A stretch of DNA of 64,000 bases from Limanda limanda (GCF_963576545.1 NC_083639.1:23902118-23966117), one strand, 5' to 3'. Shown: positions 1 to 12,867, numbered from the stretch's first letter. The notes: generated by a model not told the origin, from the letters alone. Made by a program: numbers and translations.

Positions 1-1045
1 GGAAAAAAATGTTTTTTTCTACATTGATTTTTAGGAGGAAATGATGCTGTTCTGCTGCACAAAGTGAACCAAAGATAAATAGGTCTGATAATGAAAACAA
101 TAGTAATGATGATATTAAGTGCAGGAGCACTAATGATATCTGAAGAACACCATGAGTGGAGTCGAACATGGAGCTTCATTTTGGTTTCCGCCCAGTGTTT
201 CTGCCCAGCTGAGTGGGCCTGTTAGGCGTTTAATCTGTTCCTCATCCTTTTTTTTCCCCTGTGCACCTCATGAGCGTGTGGCCCCACAGCTCAGAGTGAC
301 AACAGAGAGAACTCTGGGAAAGATGGAGCTGTCTTGCCTTTCTTTTGCTGCTACCCCATTTCACGTATCTTTACTGGGCTGATGAAAATACGGTGTGTGC
401 TTCTACTGTCACAAGGTTTTCACTTTATTTTCTCTTTCTCGTACCATCCATTGTTCCACTTCACTGTTTTCAATCAGGTCCACTGGCTGCTAATTTGGAG
501 AAGAGGAGGGGGCTCTTCCCGATCATTTTCTGGAAGACATGTCAAGCTTGAAGGAGCTGCTTCCCAACAGCATGGTCGACCCACCTCCTCCTCATATTTA
601 CTCACCGTTCTCACTCTGTTCATTGTGCTTTACGAAGTCCTCTTTGCTTGCGGCAGGTTTTGTTAGCTGCCATATGTGCTTCCCCCTGCCATTAGCACAA
701 ACATGCTTCTGAAGCAGACGTTTCATTCTTACCTCTGACTAAGGCTCTCTTGGGAAAAAAGGCTACTGTAGAACCAGCATCAAACACACTTTGAAGCAGT
801 CTACGTCCACTATGGCTTCAGTTACATTGTCTTGATATAAAAGCTTTGTGTGTGAGGGTTTTGTAAATTTGTGGTGCCTGCTGAAAAACAACGGTGGCAA
901 ATATATAGTTGAGAGACAAAATGTTGGCCAATAAAAAGACAATAGTCAGGTAAAAGAGGGAACATACATGGTGGATGCGAGTGATGTCTGTGTTAGGTGA
1001 TATTTATGGCTAATGGTTATGGTAATGGTAATGGTGAGAGAACCA
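1..1045. other. Non-coding, no gene recognised
   Basis: Several short frames occur in all directions, but none shows a recognisable domain, a signal peptide followed by a plausible mature protein, or convincing splice context. A small ATGGTA-type tandem repeat lies just before the first transposon, around 1013-1035. Nothing else is supported. Confidence 0.6.
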
Positions 1046-1053
1046 GTAAATTT

Positions 1054-1560
1054 TAGGGACGGGAATCGGCAGGGACCTCCCGATACGATACTATCACGAT
1101 ACTTAGGTGGCGATACGATATGTATTGCGATTTTGTGGGTATTGCGATTCTGTAAGTATTGCGATTCGATATTAAGATTTCCTGGGATTTCTTTTGGTTA
1201 TTTTTTTTTTTTAATACTGGACCATGGAAAAATGTTGAATCATACCTTCAAATACAACACAGTCAAATTCATTAAACATAAGGTAGGCTATTGTTGTTTG
1301 CATGTAGGCGATGCAAAGCTAGTGCTTGGGTATGTTTAGATTCTTGTGCAAAAACAAGAGCTGGTCAACATGCTCTGGGCTGATGTTGCTCCCCCCATAT
1401 ATATCACCCCAGGTATAAACCAATAAATATGTTTTAAAAATAAAAAAATATATATATATTTTTTAAAAAAAAATCGATTTTGGAGGCAGCATGGCGATTT
1501 AAAATCATCATTCACAAGAATCGCGATTTGTAACTGAATCGATTCCCCCCCCCATCCCTA
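1054..1560. mobile_element. Non-autonomous hAT-type DNA element (MITE), 507 bp
   Basis: The left end reads TAGGGACGGGAATCG and the right end is its imperfect inverted copy (CGATTC, a C-run, then ATCCCTA). The flanking octamers are gtaaattt (1046-1053) and gtcaattt (1561-1568), which agree at 7 of 8 bases; an 8 bp target-site duplication is typical of the hAT superfamily. The interior repeats GATACGATA and TATTGCGATT motifs and has AT-rich runs. No transposase frame is present, so it would depend on an enzyme supplied elsewhere. The call rests on the end structure; the exact family would need a repeat library. Confidence 0.8.
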
Positions 1561-1568
1561 GTCAATTT

Positions 1569-3877
1569 ATCCACTGCTCACATCACAATATTGTGTTTTT
1601 ATAAAATTTGTTGTACAATATTATTACCAGTATAAAAACAGGTATGTTATTCAACCCTACAGACAACATCAACAGAGTTAAAGATTAGTTGAATGTCTGT
1701 ACAATTTCCTCTCTTTTTTTTGTGTCTCCTCTCCCTCTTGTTAAACCAATAAATGCTGCACGACACCCTGGCAGGCTGCGGTTGCGTGCAGGCAGCAACA
1801 CGACACACAGAGATGGGAACAAAACAAAGAGAAACGAGAACGACACAGAGACGGCACGAGATGCTGATGAGAGTGGAGAGGTGTATGCAGCCGAGCCCCT
1901 TTTTTCCATTTTGCTAAGCGCGATGCCAGGGGAGCTTCTGTGTCACTGTGCGGGGCTGCTGAGTGTTAAAAGGAGCTTAGACTGACAGGCTGTCGACTGG
2001 CATGGAGTCTAACGAGCCAAACCAATGGCGACACCAAACAAACAGTGGGAAGCGCAGGGAGAAGGGGATGAGATGAGAAAACAAATGGACACTATGAAAG
2101 CCAAAGAGTTTGCGCTCCACCTGCCCGCTAGATAGAAACTTGTGACCTCGAGTCGTTTTTTTTGAAGCTGTAAGATGCAGTCTGATGGGATATTCCTGAC
2201 AGGGGGTTGCTGACGGTTGCCAGGTGGTTCTTTAGGCCACAGTCATCCCCCCCTCCCTCCTTTTCCCAACACCTTGGCACATGTCAGAACTTTTAGACAC
2301 TTTGTGTTCTTTTGTCAGGCTCAATAGGTGGCCCTTCACTCTGGAGCTGTGACAGCTCGCCAATACACTGGTGAAAGGTGTAGATGGGTGTTCCTGCCAT
2401 TTCCTAGACCACTTTCTCATTCTGAATGGGGAAATGCACTTCACATGGCTTCCATCAGTCATTCCTGCTGACAGTTGAATGGAAGAATGGAAGCCGCTAT
2501 TTCCTGCCTTAGAAATGTGTCCGAAATGTCACCGTCTTACTATGATATTTGGTGTGTCAGTTAGACAACAGTCCTCATGTTTTCCTTAACAGTTTGGTAA
2601 GCTCTTCACTCAGAGTCTATTCTTTTTTTGCTTCTTACCTCATTTCTTGTTTCAGCCGTCATTTATTTCCTTTGTACATTCCCCTTGTAATTCATCTATT
2701 CTCCCTGCTTTGTTTTCCTTTCGTTTCACTTTATAGTTTTTCTGTCGTAGGATAGTCTCCTGCTTGATTGATCTGGCCAAATTTTCATTTGTCAGACCCT
2801 TTTGGTGATCATCCTTTTAATACATTAATAAGGAGATAAGCACAACCTAAATTGTAATCCACAATATATTGACACGATTTGCTTGACTCGAATGAAGACT
2901 GCTAAAACTTAGCAGTTGTGTTCAGCGTTTTCCACAGAATTAATTTGCTATATTACGGTAGCAGGGATGTACGTGCACACACTTACATAAAAATTCCAAG
3001 AGCCAGGTACACGAACTGAGAAGAGTAAAAGACACGTGATCATGTGAGAAAGAGAAATGTATTTCATGCAACTTCAGCTATGCACACAACTGCTGCCCAA
3101 CCTGTGAGGCCTAAATGTCTGCATGGACTGTAACAACTTTCTTGATGTCAGTGAAAGCTCACAACAGAGGAGTTGGCAGAGCTATTTGAGCTATACAATA
3201 CAGTAACAGAGCAAAACAACAAGTTACAAATGTTCTCTTGTTTCCCATCTCATCTTTTTTTTCTCCTTTTATTTACTGACTTCTTTAGTTTTTCATTATC
3301 CATCTTTTCTTCATCCTTGTTTCTTGCCGTAGGGCTGTAATACAGGTATTCACCAATTACTTTGTTTGCTTTTATGTAGTCCTTTACCCTTTCAATCTAA
3401 CATTTACTAACTGTCTTCCATACCCCTCTAAGTAGCTTTTTCTTTCCTCTCTACTCTTCTTTGTATTTTATACAGCAGTATTTGTTTTATGTTGATTCCC
3501 CTTTGGGTTCCTCCCCTCTCTGGTCACATTAACATGCTTCTTTAACCATGGATTATTATTCTAAACACATTATAGCTTCAGCCCCATTTGCAAGCATAGC
3601 TCAATCAAGCCATTTAAATCCCTTTTTTTTTCCAGACGGAAAAAATATTGTGTGATAACACACACACGTGCCCACGAATACACACAATATAACCTAATTT
3701 TACGATTGTTAAGTGCTCACAAAGTAGTTTTCGCTACACATATTATTATATATACATATATTATTATTAATGAGTCAGGATGAATTTCAAAGTCGGCATC
3801 AAGATGCAAAGTTTTGGAGACACATAAGGGCACATTTTAACATCTCCTATCTGGCTATGAATGAGGAAATAAATATG
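1569..3877. other. Non-coding, no gene recognised
   Basis: Mixed unique sequence with pyrimidine-rich stretches around 2600-2760 and 3240-3500. At 3330 there is TAGGGCTGTAATACAGG, which resembles the terminus of the next hAT-type element, but I find no matching inverted end nearby, so at most it is a solo fragment. No exon or RNA gene is supported. Confidence 0.5.
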
Positions 3878-3885
3878 ATATCAGG

Positions 3886-4639
3886 TAGGGCTGTAACAGT
3901 CCACAGTTCCGTACCGACCTCGTTTTTTGAGCCATGGTGTAGTCCATACCTCAGGGATGAGGATTTCTGGGTTTTATTCAGACACCAATATTAGGAACAG
4001 TAAAGAGAAGAACACTAAAGAACATGTTGGACTTGTATACAAAATTAACCAAAGAATAAGAAAGAGGTTAGGTTGTGTGTGTCTACCACAGTCTCAACCT
4101 CTATTATAAGTATATTTACTCGGTTTCTGTCTCCCCAACAAGCTCAACTTAGTTCAGTTCAATTCTGTTCGGATATGGCAAAGACAAGTTTTTCCGGGTT
4201 TTACCACAGCTCTTCACAAACCAACAACTCAGGAAAGTAAATATAAAGAGAAGCGTCCGTGTCACATCAATAACTACAGCGATCCTGTAAACAATATGTA
4301 CACAGCAGTCAGGTCCCCGTCGATGCTTAAGCCGGTCAGTCAGTCAGGCATACGACGGCCAGCAGCTCCGGGGAATCTCCACAGAGAATAAACAATCCAC
4401 ATGATGATTTCCTCCAGACAAGGGGTCTGCTCCCGAGTTTATAAAGGCAAAACAGAGGATCCTCTCTGACCTTCACATGTATTACTCTGAAGCTACTAGT
4501 CACTTCTGTGTTGGTTCAGATTACGCCGGGTTGTGATAGGACACATAGGCACACAGCGGCTTGTGGTGTTGGCCAGGGAGACGTGTCGCGGTTCAGTGTT
4601 TGCGTATTTTGGTTTGGTTTGAAAATCGTTACAGCCCTA
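3886..4639. mobile_element. Non-autonomous hAT-type DNA element, 754 bp
   Basis: The left terminus is TAGGGCTGTAAC and the right terminus is its exact 12 bp reverse complement, GTTACAGCCCTA. Flanks atatcagg (3878-3885) and ctttcagg (4640-4647) agree at 6 of 8 bases, consistent with a decayed 8 bp hAT duplication. The interior has higher GC than its surroundings and no transposase-like frame. It could be an internally deleted derivative of an autonomous element. Identity as a DNA transposon is well supported by the ends; the family is not determined. Confidence 0.75.
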
Positions 4640-4647
4640 CTTTCAGG

Positions 4648-5387
4648 AAGATAAATAATAACAATTGGCTTAGACACCAAAAAAAACTACACTTCCTACC
4701 TGGGCCTTATTTTTAAGTTTTCTAAATCATCTCATTAATCCTCTTTTATCCAGTGGGTTAATTGCTGAGGTCACACTGTTAAAGCACAGCACAGTAAGAT
4801 ACAATACATACAATCAGATTTTTACTCTAAATTAAGGGGGCGTTATGTATATTTTCATGTTGCTACGTTGCCCATGCTGCTATAATGCCAATGTGAGCAT
4901 TAGACCGCACAGCTTGTGACTTCAGTCTTACAAAAAGCTTCAGCCTTTATTGGATTTTCAAGACCAGAGGTTATTACACACACTCTCAGCAGAACCACAT
5001 CTTCTGAGCGGACTGGATTTTACAGGTCTTCACTGTTAGTTGGTTCATTGTTAAGTGACAAGACTGGCCGGCTGGGATAGGACTAGTTGGTTAGCATGCT
5101 TAATCCAGTGGAACTAATGAGTTAACATTGGCTTTGCTTTCTACCTTTCTATCTATTCATTGACTGAACAAGACAGCTCTTGTTAAGTCAATGAAGCTTG
5201 ATGCTGAAATCGCAATGATTCTGTTAAATGCATTGCTAATGCTCATGCTGTCTATGAAGCAATTGTCAAACATAAGAATTTTACCCTAAAAGAGACACAG
5301 GAGAATGCAAATGTAATCTGTCTATCAAAAGTCCCATAATTTTAAAGTTTGAAAGAACAAATTCCCCAAAAAACCCCAGATTTAATT
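4648..5387. other. Non-coding, no gene recognised
   Basis: Unique-looking sequence between a hAT-type element and a half-site-rich repeat. No splice-bounded frame or structured RNA is visible. Confidence 0.5.
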
Positions 5388-5402
5388 AGGTCACTGTGAC
5401 CT
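5388..5402. promoter_or_regulatory. Perfect palindromic estrogen-response-element-like site inside the repeat
   Basis: AGGTCACTGTGACCT is an exact match to the consensus palindrome AGGTCAnnnTGACCT bound by estrogen receptors. It lies inside a dispersed repeat, so it may have no function. A second perfect copy is at 5650-5664. Confidence 0.4.
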
Positions 5403-5547
5403 TTACCTTTGACCACTGGCATCTTGTCGCCTCATCGTTGAGTTCAATTGACAACTGATACAAACATTTTTTTTAAATCCCTCGAGGCGGTCTTGAGATA
5501 TCACATTCAAGAGACCAAAAGCATGTTTTGTGAGGCTACATTGAACT

Positions 5548-5560
5548 TGACCTTTGACCA
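5548..5560 (-). promoter_or_regulatory. DR1-type nuclear receptor site (repeat-borne)
   Basis: On the minus strand this reads TGGTCA A AGGTCA, a direct repeat with one spacer base. DR1 sites are the known binding arrangement for RXR heterodimers with PPAR and for HNF4. It is part of the dispersed repeat; function is not shown. Confidence 0.3.
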
Positions 5561-5649
5561 CCAAAATCCAATCAGTTAACCAGTGAGTCCAAGTGAACAT
5601 GTGTGCCAAAAGTTCCTGAGATATTACATGGCAAAAAAAATGTTTTCAG

Positions 5650-5677
5650 AGGTCACTGTGACCTTGACCTTTGACCG
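5650..5677. promoter_or_regulatory. Adjacent ERE-like palindrome and DR1-like repeat (repeat-borne)
   Basis: AGGTCACTGTGACCT at 5650-5664 is followed directly by TGACCTTTGACCG at 5665-5677, a DR1-like pair on the minus strand. The same tandem arrangement, inverted, is seen at 31353-31379, so it is a feature of the repeat family and not of this locus. Confidence 0.35.
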
Positions 5678-6257
5678 CCGAATTCTAATGAGGTCATTCA
5701 TGAAAAGTGAATTGTGCCGGATGTAATGCAATTCCCTACGAGCACTCCTGATACAGCACATTTAAAGGAATGTGAGGTCACCTTGAGCTTCAACCTCCAG
5801 GCACCGAAATCAAAACAGTTAGTCTTGGAGTCCAAGTGAATGTTTGTACCAAATTTGAAGACATTTGCTGAAGCTGATATTAAGATATCAAGTTATAGCG
5901 ACTAGCGTCAGATCTTGTCACTGCCCTCACAGCAGAGAGTTTATTCATTCATCCCAATCCCAAACCACAGCCTTGCATATTTTGATCAAACATATGAAAC
6001 GTTACTAATATGCTTCAGAGCAATGCGTGTGATTGGTCAGTACAGGAGAGTACGAGAGGATTGTCTGAGTCAGGAAGAGATATTCCAGTGGATTGTGTAT
6101 TCACCTGTGGAGTTTCCCCAAAGTTGTCGGTTAAAGGTCGTGTTGTGGTCTGTTTTGCATTGGTTTGAGCTGGAAGGGACTGAATTGGGTTGGGCTTGTG
6201 GTGGAAACTGAAATTGACGTTTTACATGCATGGATGGAACTCTGAGACTGAGACACA

Positions 6258-6280
6258 TACACACACACACACGCACACAC

Positions 6281-6336
<56 letters not shown>
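6258..6336. repeat. (CA)n microsatellite
   Basis: About 79 bp of nearly pure CA with two CG interruptions. It accounts for the histidine/threonine and cysteine/valine frames in this area. Confidence 0.97.
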
Positions 6337-6338
<2 letters not shown>

Positions 6339-6569
6339 CCTTCACATTACTTGGTGGCTTTTGGTAAATACACTTTTGAGAGCTGATTTTGTTGTGGTCT
6401 GTTGCTTTTGCATTGCCATTTTTTCCTGAAAATATTTGATTACTGGTCATTTGTGGTTTCTTTTGTATTGTATGACAAATCTCTTTCTTTCTATTCTTCT
6501 TATCATTTTTCCAGAATTGACTCTGACTGGCACCCCACAATATTAGCCAGTGTCAAACCTGCAGGTTCA

Positions 6570-6755
6570 TTCAAGAAAAACATAAACATACTTTGTGAGG
6601 CCACCTTGAGTGTGACCTTTGTCCACCCAAATATAATCAGTTCACCCCTGAGTCCAAGTGTATGTTTGTTGAGATATCACATTTATGGGCTGAACAGATG
6701 GACGGATGTACAACTGAAACACATAATATCAGTGGCTGGGTCTGGTGTGGAAGCA
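6570..6755 (-). repeat. Further piece of the half-site-rich dispersed repeat
   Basis: Contains ttgtgaggccacctt, gtgacctttg, aatcagttca, gagtccaagtg and gagatatcac in the order seen at 5388-5905, then the tail with gatggacggatgtacaact. It may be the remainder of the copy at 5388, separated by about 660 bp that includes the CA array. Confidence 0.65.
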
Positions 6756-6770
6756 TGGAAAGAAAAAAGA

Positions 6771-7729
6771 ATTTGAACAACTCTGGTATGATGGGTATGA
6801 TTTTACACTTTAGATAAATGTTGTGTAACTGATATTTACAAACACTTAATGACTCCTGCATTGGTTTGTAACTGTCAAACCTGCTATAATTATTTAATCA
6901 TATTATAATCACAGTAAATCCAAAATAATACTAATTGCTCTGAGATTATACACTGAATAGCCTCCATCTACCTGTTGTTAATAGCAACAGTTTGAGTAAT
7001 AGCTTTTACTTTTGTATTTTTTTCACATCTGGTAAAATGCTGAGACAATGTAGCTAAATTCAACATTATTGTGTAAAGTGTTGGCCTGTCTGTAAAAAGC
7101 CGAATGTGCATGTGTGCACTTACACTCTGAAAAATCGCCATGCATAAATTCATAAGGTTTGTTTTATCACTCTATCACACCAGTGTTGGAAATGTTCATC
7201 CATCAGCCCTTTCCTTCACTTTTTACACAGACCTCCAGCTCTCCTCGCCTGCCAGCTCTCCTGCCCCCATTCCCACTAAATTAATTTTTCGCACCCTTCA
7301 CTACTCCTGGTCTCCCAATCTCACATCAGCAGCTCCCCCCCAAAAAAAAATCGGTGCCTGCACATCAATCTCATGGCTGCTCATGATTTCTGCCTTGATC
7401 AAATATTTACAAAGGGAGCACAAACCTTCTTTCCAGCTCTGTTCCTCAGTTCTGGTGTTGTAGACGGCTCTGTTGAGCCATTAACCGTTTTCTGTGTACA
7501 GTTAACGTGCAAGCTTTTGCCCCATGAAATGGATGTTGATCGGTAGTTACTGTTTTTTTGCAAGTGGGAAGATTGGGTGGTGAAAAGGTAATATTGTATC
7601 TATACATAAAACAAAACTCCCATTATATTTATTTATTATTTAAAAACTACAAAAAGTGGTCTGCAGTTGTATGCCCCGCCAACCAGTGCAGTGTCCTTCC
7701 ACATACATTTCTTTCTGCATTCATATAAG
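6771..7729. other. Non-coding, no gene recognised
   Basis: Low-complexity pyrimidine-rich sequence around 7200-7460 and AT-rich sequence elsewhere. No feature supported. Confidence 0.5.
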
Positions 7730-8140
7730 GTTCCCATGACCTTTGATCACCAAATTCTAGTCAGTTTAATCATGAGTCCAAATGAACATGTCTGCCAAAT
7801 TTGAATTCTCTTGAGGTGCTTCATAGATATCACATTCAAGAGGTAAACGTGACATAGTGCAGCTTTAACCAAATTTAAAGAAAATCCCTCAAGATGAACT
7901 TAAGATATCCCATTTAAGAGAAACATTAATAAAAAAAGAGTACTGGTGAGGTCTCAGTGACCTTGACCTTTGATCACTAAAATCGAATCAGTTCCATCTT
8001 AAGTCCCAGTTAATGTTTGTAGCAAATTTGAAGTGATTCCCTCTAGACATTCTTGAGTTATCGCGTTGACAAGAATGGGACAGACAGAGGGATGGACGGA
8101 CAACCCGAAAACCTACTCCCTCTGGCTCCTGGCTGTCACT
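7730..8140 (-). repeat. Second large copy of the half-site-rich dispersed repeat
   Basis: Repeats the unit text (tgacctttgatcacc, gagtccaaatgaac, gccaaatttgaa, gatatcacattcaag) twice and ends in the characteristic tail gggatggacggacaacccg...ccctctggc. A DR1-like motif TGACCTTTGATCA is at 7964-7976. It is preceded by a near-palindromic ERE-like sequence at 7949-7963 with one mismatched base. Confidence 0.75.
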
Positions 8141-8150
8141 GGTGAGGAGG

Positions 8151-10563
8151 ATTGATTTGGACTAAAATGTATCATTACTGACAACTCTAGGTCAAAAGTA
8201 TGTGTTTTATCATTTCTTACAGAGCTCCTTTAATCAGTGGGAGAATTATTTATTTAGATTACATTATTACTATGACCCAATAAAAAGAGTGCAATGGACT
8301 TCTCTGTATCCTTACACTGAGGAGTGGGCTTGCGCTGCTTTCAAGCTCCACCTCTTTTCTCCTGTTTGGCCAGTGGGAATAAAGGCAGTGAATAAAGAAG
8401 AAAGATGGAGTGAAAATCACTACATACTAGGAAGTGTTGTGTCACACTGAGCAAAGAGCAGTTCAGAGCCCTTCTCATTAAATTCTTGTAGTGGCGTTGG
8501 TTTTTCCACTTTAATGCTTGGGAGACGCTGGCTTCTTCCACAGAGAGAGAAAGGGACTTGGGGCCCACCGAGACAAGCACATAGCCCAATTTGTCTTAGT
8601 TCCACGGGGAAGTGGTTTAAACAGCAAGGCCTTCTACTCTTTCCTAATCTCTAGTGACCTCTCCCTGTCTCTATCTTACATCTCTGGTGTGCCATGAGCT
8701 CCCTTGCTCATTGATGCTCTGTTCTGTTTTATTTGACTTAATTTTTCAGTTTTTCTGTCAATGTCCAAGCCAACTCTTGCCCTGTCCCATTGTGACTTTA
8801 GGGTGTGGAAGAATTTACAACATTCAGTTCAGTTAATTTAAATTAAGGTTCATGTCTAGACATACATTGGCATGAAAAGATACAGGAGAATCACAAAATG
8901 GCTTGCAATTTGGATATCAACAAAACCAATGTATTTTCTAGGTTTTAGGGCCTTACTAGGATATAAATGTTGGGAAAAGATCAAGTGCACAAATTGTTCA
9001 GATTTGTAAGTGTGTCCAATGAACACAAGAAGTAAGTACTTTATTGTTGTTTTTCTTCTTATTGTACTGTTATTTCACTGAGTGAAAGCTGAACTCTTCA
9101 ATAGATTAAAAGTCATCAGGATTTATTCTAGCCTGTAACAGCTTTCATGCATTTCCATTCAAGAGTGGTTGAGATATTTCACTTGAGCTGAAGAAGCAGT
9201 CAGACTAGCACATCTCTTGAGACACACAGCTCAACCTGATTAATAAAAGAATGGCTGTCCAGCAATGAACTGAACACACATTCATTTTACTGGGTGCCTG
9301 TGGTTGCCCAACCTTTTTTCAGGGATGGGGATTGACCCTCTTCTTATAATCACTCCCATCCTTCCTTTCCTATGGTACATAAGGAGTGAAACAGAATACC
9401 TTGACAGGTAATCTGGCAATTTGTGGATTAAAAATCAATTATAGGGGTGTTCAGGTTATGATACTTTCTTCAGGCAATTTAAGCACATAATGGGGTTCAC
9501 TGGAACAAACACAATTTGACAAATTGTAAGTGACTGAAGCCACTGAACAATCAGCTAAGAGGACACACTATGCTGTTAAATGAACTGGTTTCCGCAAGAC
9601 CAGTGGAACATCTGTCTGCAGATAAAGCGACAGTCCAGTTCAGTCTGAGCAGAGATAGACTGGTCCAATTGAAATAGGAAAACATTCAAAATCATTGTTG
9701 ATGGTGTGATATCAAACTTGTGATCATGTTATAGTCACATTGTGTACACCTGCACACATTTTCAGTTTATTTTTAAAAATGTTTAACTGTTTAACAAAGT
9801 GAATTTTAAAAAGATCACTTAACATGGAAAATGTGTTTATATTTTTGACTTCGAAAGATATATTGAGATCCTGACATACTGTCCCATATTACTGGCTAAG
9901 AGAAGGTGTTGGATTGATGATGGATGAAGAGTTTACCTGACTCATCTCCATTGGTTCCAGGACGACTGAGGCCTGTCTCAACCTCTGTGAGAGCATGGCT
10001 GCTAAATTTAAGATTTCCTGAGCAGGGCCGCTTGAGGTGTTTGGCTCCTCACGCCAGATGTTCAACAGATGGCTTTCACTAATTCCACCCCAGGGTGCAC
10101 AGGTTTCCACTCTAGCTATCTCAGCCTCAGCCACCCATCCCTCTGTCATTGAGTGTAGCTCTCTATTAAATATCTGCTATTTTGTAATGTTCTTAAAAGA
10201 AAGAAATAAAAATCGTGTGTCTAACTTCTGCACTACATTTTCCCCTCCCTCATTTGATTGCCGGCTTTCCTTTGTCTTGAGACATTTGCTAAAATTGGAG
10301 TAAGGACAGAGAGGGGGAGAGGTTTCCAGTGCTGGATGAAATGAAGCCTTTCCCCATTCCTCACTGCTAGACAAGCACCCGTGTTCCACCTGAAACGCCT
10401 TTGGATTTACGCTGAGGACTGCAGCCATCTTTCTTCGGTTAATCACCTCGGGGCTGGGTAGCTCCAGCTCGCCACGTCCCCAGGCCGATGGATGACCCGC
10501 AGGGGAAATCGAATGGAAACTAGCCAAGCCTGACGCTTCTCTCAAGTATTTTCTAGGTGCCAT
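8151..10563. other. Non-coding, no gene recognised
   Basis: Unique-looking sequence with no convincing coding frame. A frame of 86 codons on the minus strand (9889-10149) and overlapping plus-strand frames show no domain that I recognise. Confidence 0.5.
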
Positions 10564-10596
10564 ACACACACACACACACACACAGAGAGAGAGAGA
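10564..10596. repeat. Compound (CA)n(GA)n microsatellite
   Basis: About 21 bp of CA followed directly by about 13 bp of GA. It produces the run of Cys-Val codons at the start of the minus-strand frame in this area. Confidence 0.95.
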
Positions 10597-10599
10597 ACA

Positions 10600-12867
10600 G
10601 GATGGCAAAGTAATTCAGTTTGTTTGTACCTTAAGCCAGAGGCATCTTTGCGGCTAATTTAGTGCATGTTGCAACCTGTTCTTTATCCAGAGATAAATTC
10701 TTATTTGTTGTATGTCAACTGTGGGTCAACAGTTTTGAATAATTGAAAATATGCCTCTTGTGGGAGGATTGTCCCTGCTGTAGTTAGTAATGAAGCCCTG
10801 AAGCAAGTCAACACTCGCCTGCAGATGAGAACCAACAGATCAATTCAACAGTCTGCATAGCAGCTACGTTTTTGACAGTCCTGTTCAGGTTGTGTGTTTA
10901 GGACCTGTTTCCACTGGGCTTCGCAACACCTATAAACTTAAAAATAATTATGAACCCCTTGCATACAAAATAAAGGGAGTGGTAGAGATTTCTTCATGTT
11001 CCAAACGACAATTTACAACTACGTGATGGCAGACAGATATGCCCAGTCAACCAGCGCTCATGTTGAGATGGGGATCATGTGTTTGCCTTTAATGGTGATT
11101 GGAATCCTCTGATAGTTAGATTGCAACAAACACCAATCCAACAGATCCCGAGGGGGAAGTAATAAGTAATCTCTGCTTCACATTTTTAAGTTGTGTAATT
11201 GTCCATAAACTAAAGTTTGTCGTTGTGTCAGCAGGAGAACTGTTTCACAGCTATTGTTGGGTTAGGCTGTTTTAAAATTAAAGGGGAATGTGCAAGTTGA
11301 AAAATGCCACCATTATAGAACAAACACCATGAAACTGTGTCATTTCATCAGATTCCACTCATCAGAACATGGCACTGTTAACAAAACTGCCCCCAGCAGG
11401 TACTGAGGGCTTAGGTTGACTGGCTCCGATGAGCAATGGAATTGAACTCTGAACCATCTGACCCTCACAACAGTAGTAACAACTGAGCTTTCAATTATCC
11501 CACTGAGGTACAGCACAACTTTGTGTTCTCCTGAAGAGAAATCATTCAGTAAAACATGAGAGCTTCCAAGACAATCATTTTTTTATCAGGTGCAGTCCGT
11601 AGGCATAAAAACAGCTCTTTTACTTTATTATTCTGAAATGTGGTCAGTGCTCCGCATACAGAGGTTCCAAAATGGCTGTAAAATTAAAATCATACATAAT
11701 TGCTCCAAAACTGAATCATACATCAGGAAATGGATTATAAATTCAAATGAGTTTTCTTTCCTAAACTTGTTCCACATTATAAGACAATTAAACTTTGGGA
11801 GGTAATGCTTTTTATTTATATACTGAAAACCCTATACATAAGTCAAACATATGACTTCATCGGTTTGGAAATGTCATCTTCCTTGCAGTCTACCCAAACC
11901 GATTGCATCACTGCTTGCATTTATAGGTGGCCAGTAATGTATTACGCGGGGTCTATACATTTGAACACACTTACCACTAAGTTAGTATCTGCATCCAATC
12001 TCAAAAGATCCTGAGACCTCGTATCAGGATTCTTCTACCTCCTTCACCTTCCACTACCATCCCATACTGTTTGATTTGCCTTTCCCCTCACCCTCTGTGT
12101 AGTGGTTGCAGTTCTGTGTCTTGTTGTACTGTATATTTCACTCTGACTTTCTGCCTGTGGCCCTGTTTTGGCTCTGGCCAGTGGAAAAAAGGCTCTCAGG
12201 CAGTGTCACTCAAAAGACCACTGCTGTCACATGATGTTGACAGGCACCAGGAGAGCCAACCAAAAGCTAAATCTAATTACCATTAAACCAGGGAGCCGTG
12301 CTTTAGCCAGCAACATTGCTCCCAGGCCTATTATCCAAAATTAGCACATGCACTCACACACATTAAAAAGGACACACATTTTTGCCCTGCTTCCAGGCAC
12401 AGTCACACATTTCCCTGTCCTTGCCACGAGCCTCTTTTTCACACTCCTCCTCTATGTTTCTACTTCCGGGAGGTGAAAATCGAAATCTTTGGTGCAGTGA
12501 GTGCATGTTGTCTCATCTAGATGGGGTTTGCTTACATCCTTGTTGGTAATGCTGCCTGAGTCACACACTGAATCCAATCCCCCTGTTGGAAATGATACAC
12601 AGTTTGTCCATTATGATGTGTCAGGCTTTGATCCCACCTCGTTTTGAGCTGTATTTGGGTGGGGGAGGCTGATGCATTACATGTTCTACTTCGAAAGGAC
12701 CCCAGAATAAAAGCAGAACTTGTCACTTCCAACACTCTAACAGGCCATGTCTCTTGTAACTGCATGATAGAGCAGGACCAGAAGTACCTCTCTTTTAAAA
12801 CTCTGGTGTAATATCACAGTCTTTAGAACTGTTTCATCAATGATCTATTTGCACATTGTTCTTACAA
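10600..12867. other. Non-coding; possible tRNA-like fragment at 11400-11520
   Basis: No coding exon recognised. On the minus strand at about 11510-11430, TACCTCAGTGGG and AGTTCAATTCC resemble the A and B boxes of a tRNA-derived SINE head, but they are further apart than in a normal tRNA and no SINE body follows clearly. The tRNA-like reading is weak. Confidence 0.35.

Larger units (their letters stand above)
5388..5905 (-). repeat. Dispersed fish repeat with tandem 110-145 bp units and AGGTCA half-sites
   Basis: Units recur at about 5388, 5531, 5650 and 5777. Each carries variations of tgaccttgacctttgacc, followed by text like ccaaaatc...atcagtt, gagtccaagtgaa, ccaaatttgaag and gagatatc. The same text reappears at 6570-6755, 7730-8140, 30580-31600, 53655-53765 and 60425-60735. 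Short frames inside are by-products. I recognise this wording as a common ray-finned fish interspersed repeat but cannot name its Repbase family. Strand is given relative to the copy at 30580, which reads in the opposite orientation. Confidence 0.75.

Noticed and set aside
3330..3360. TAGGGCTGTAATACAGG as another hAT element start
   Set aside because: No inverted partner or 8 bp duplication was found in the following kilobase before the distinct element at 3886.
6070..6540. 156-codon minus-strand frame
   Set aside because: Its middle is the CA microsatellite read as Cys-Val, and the flanks show no domain.
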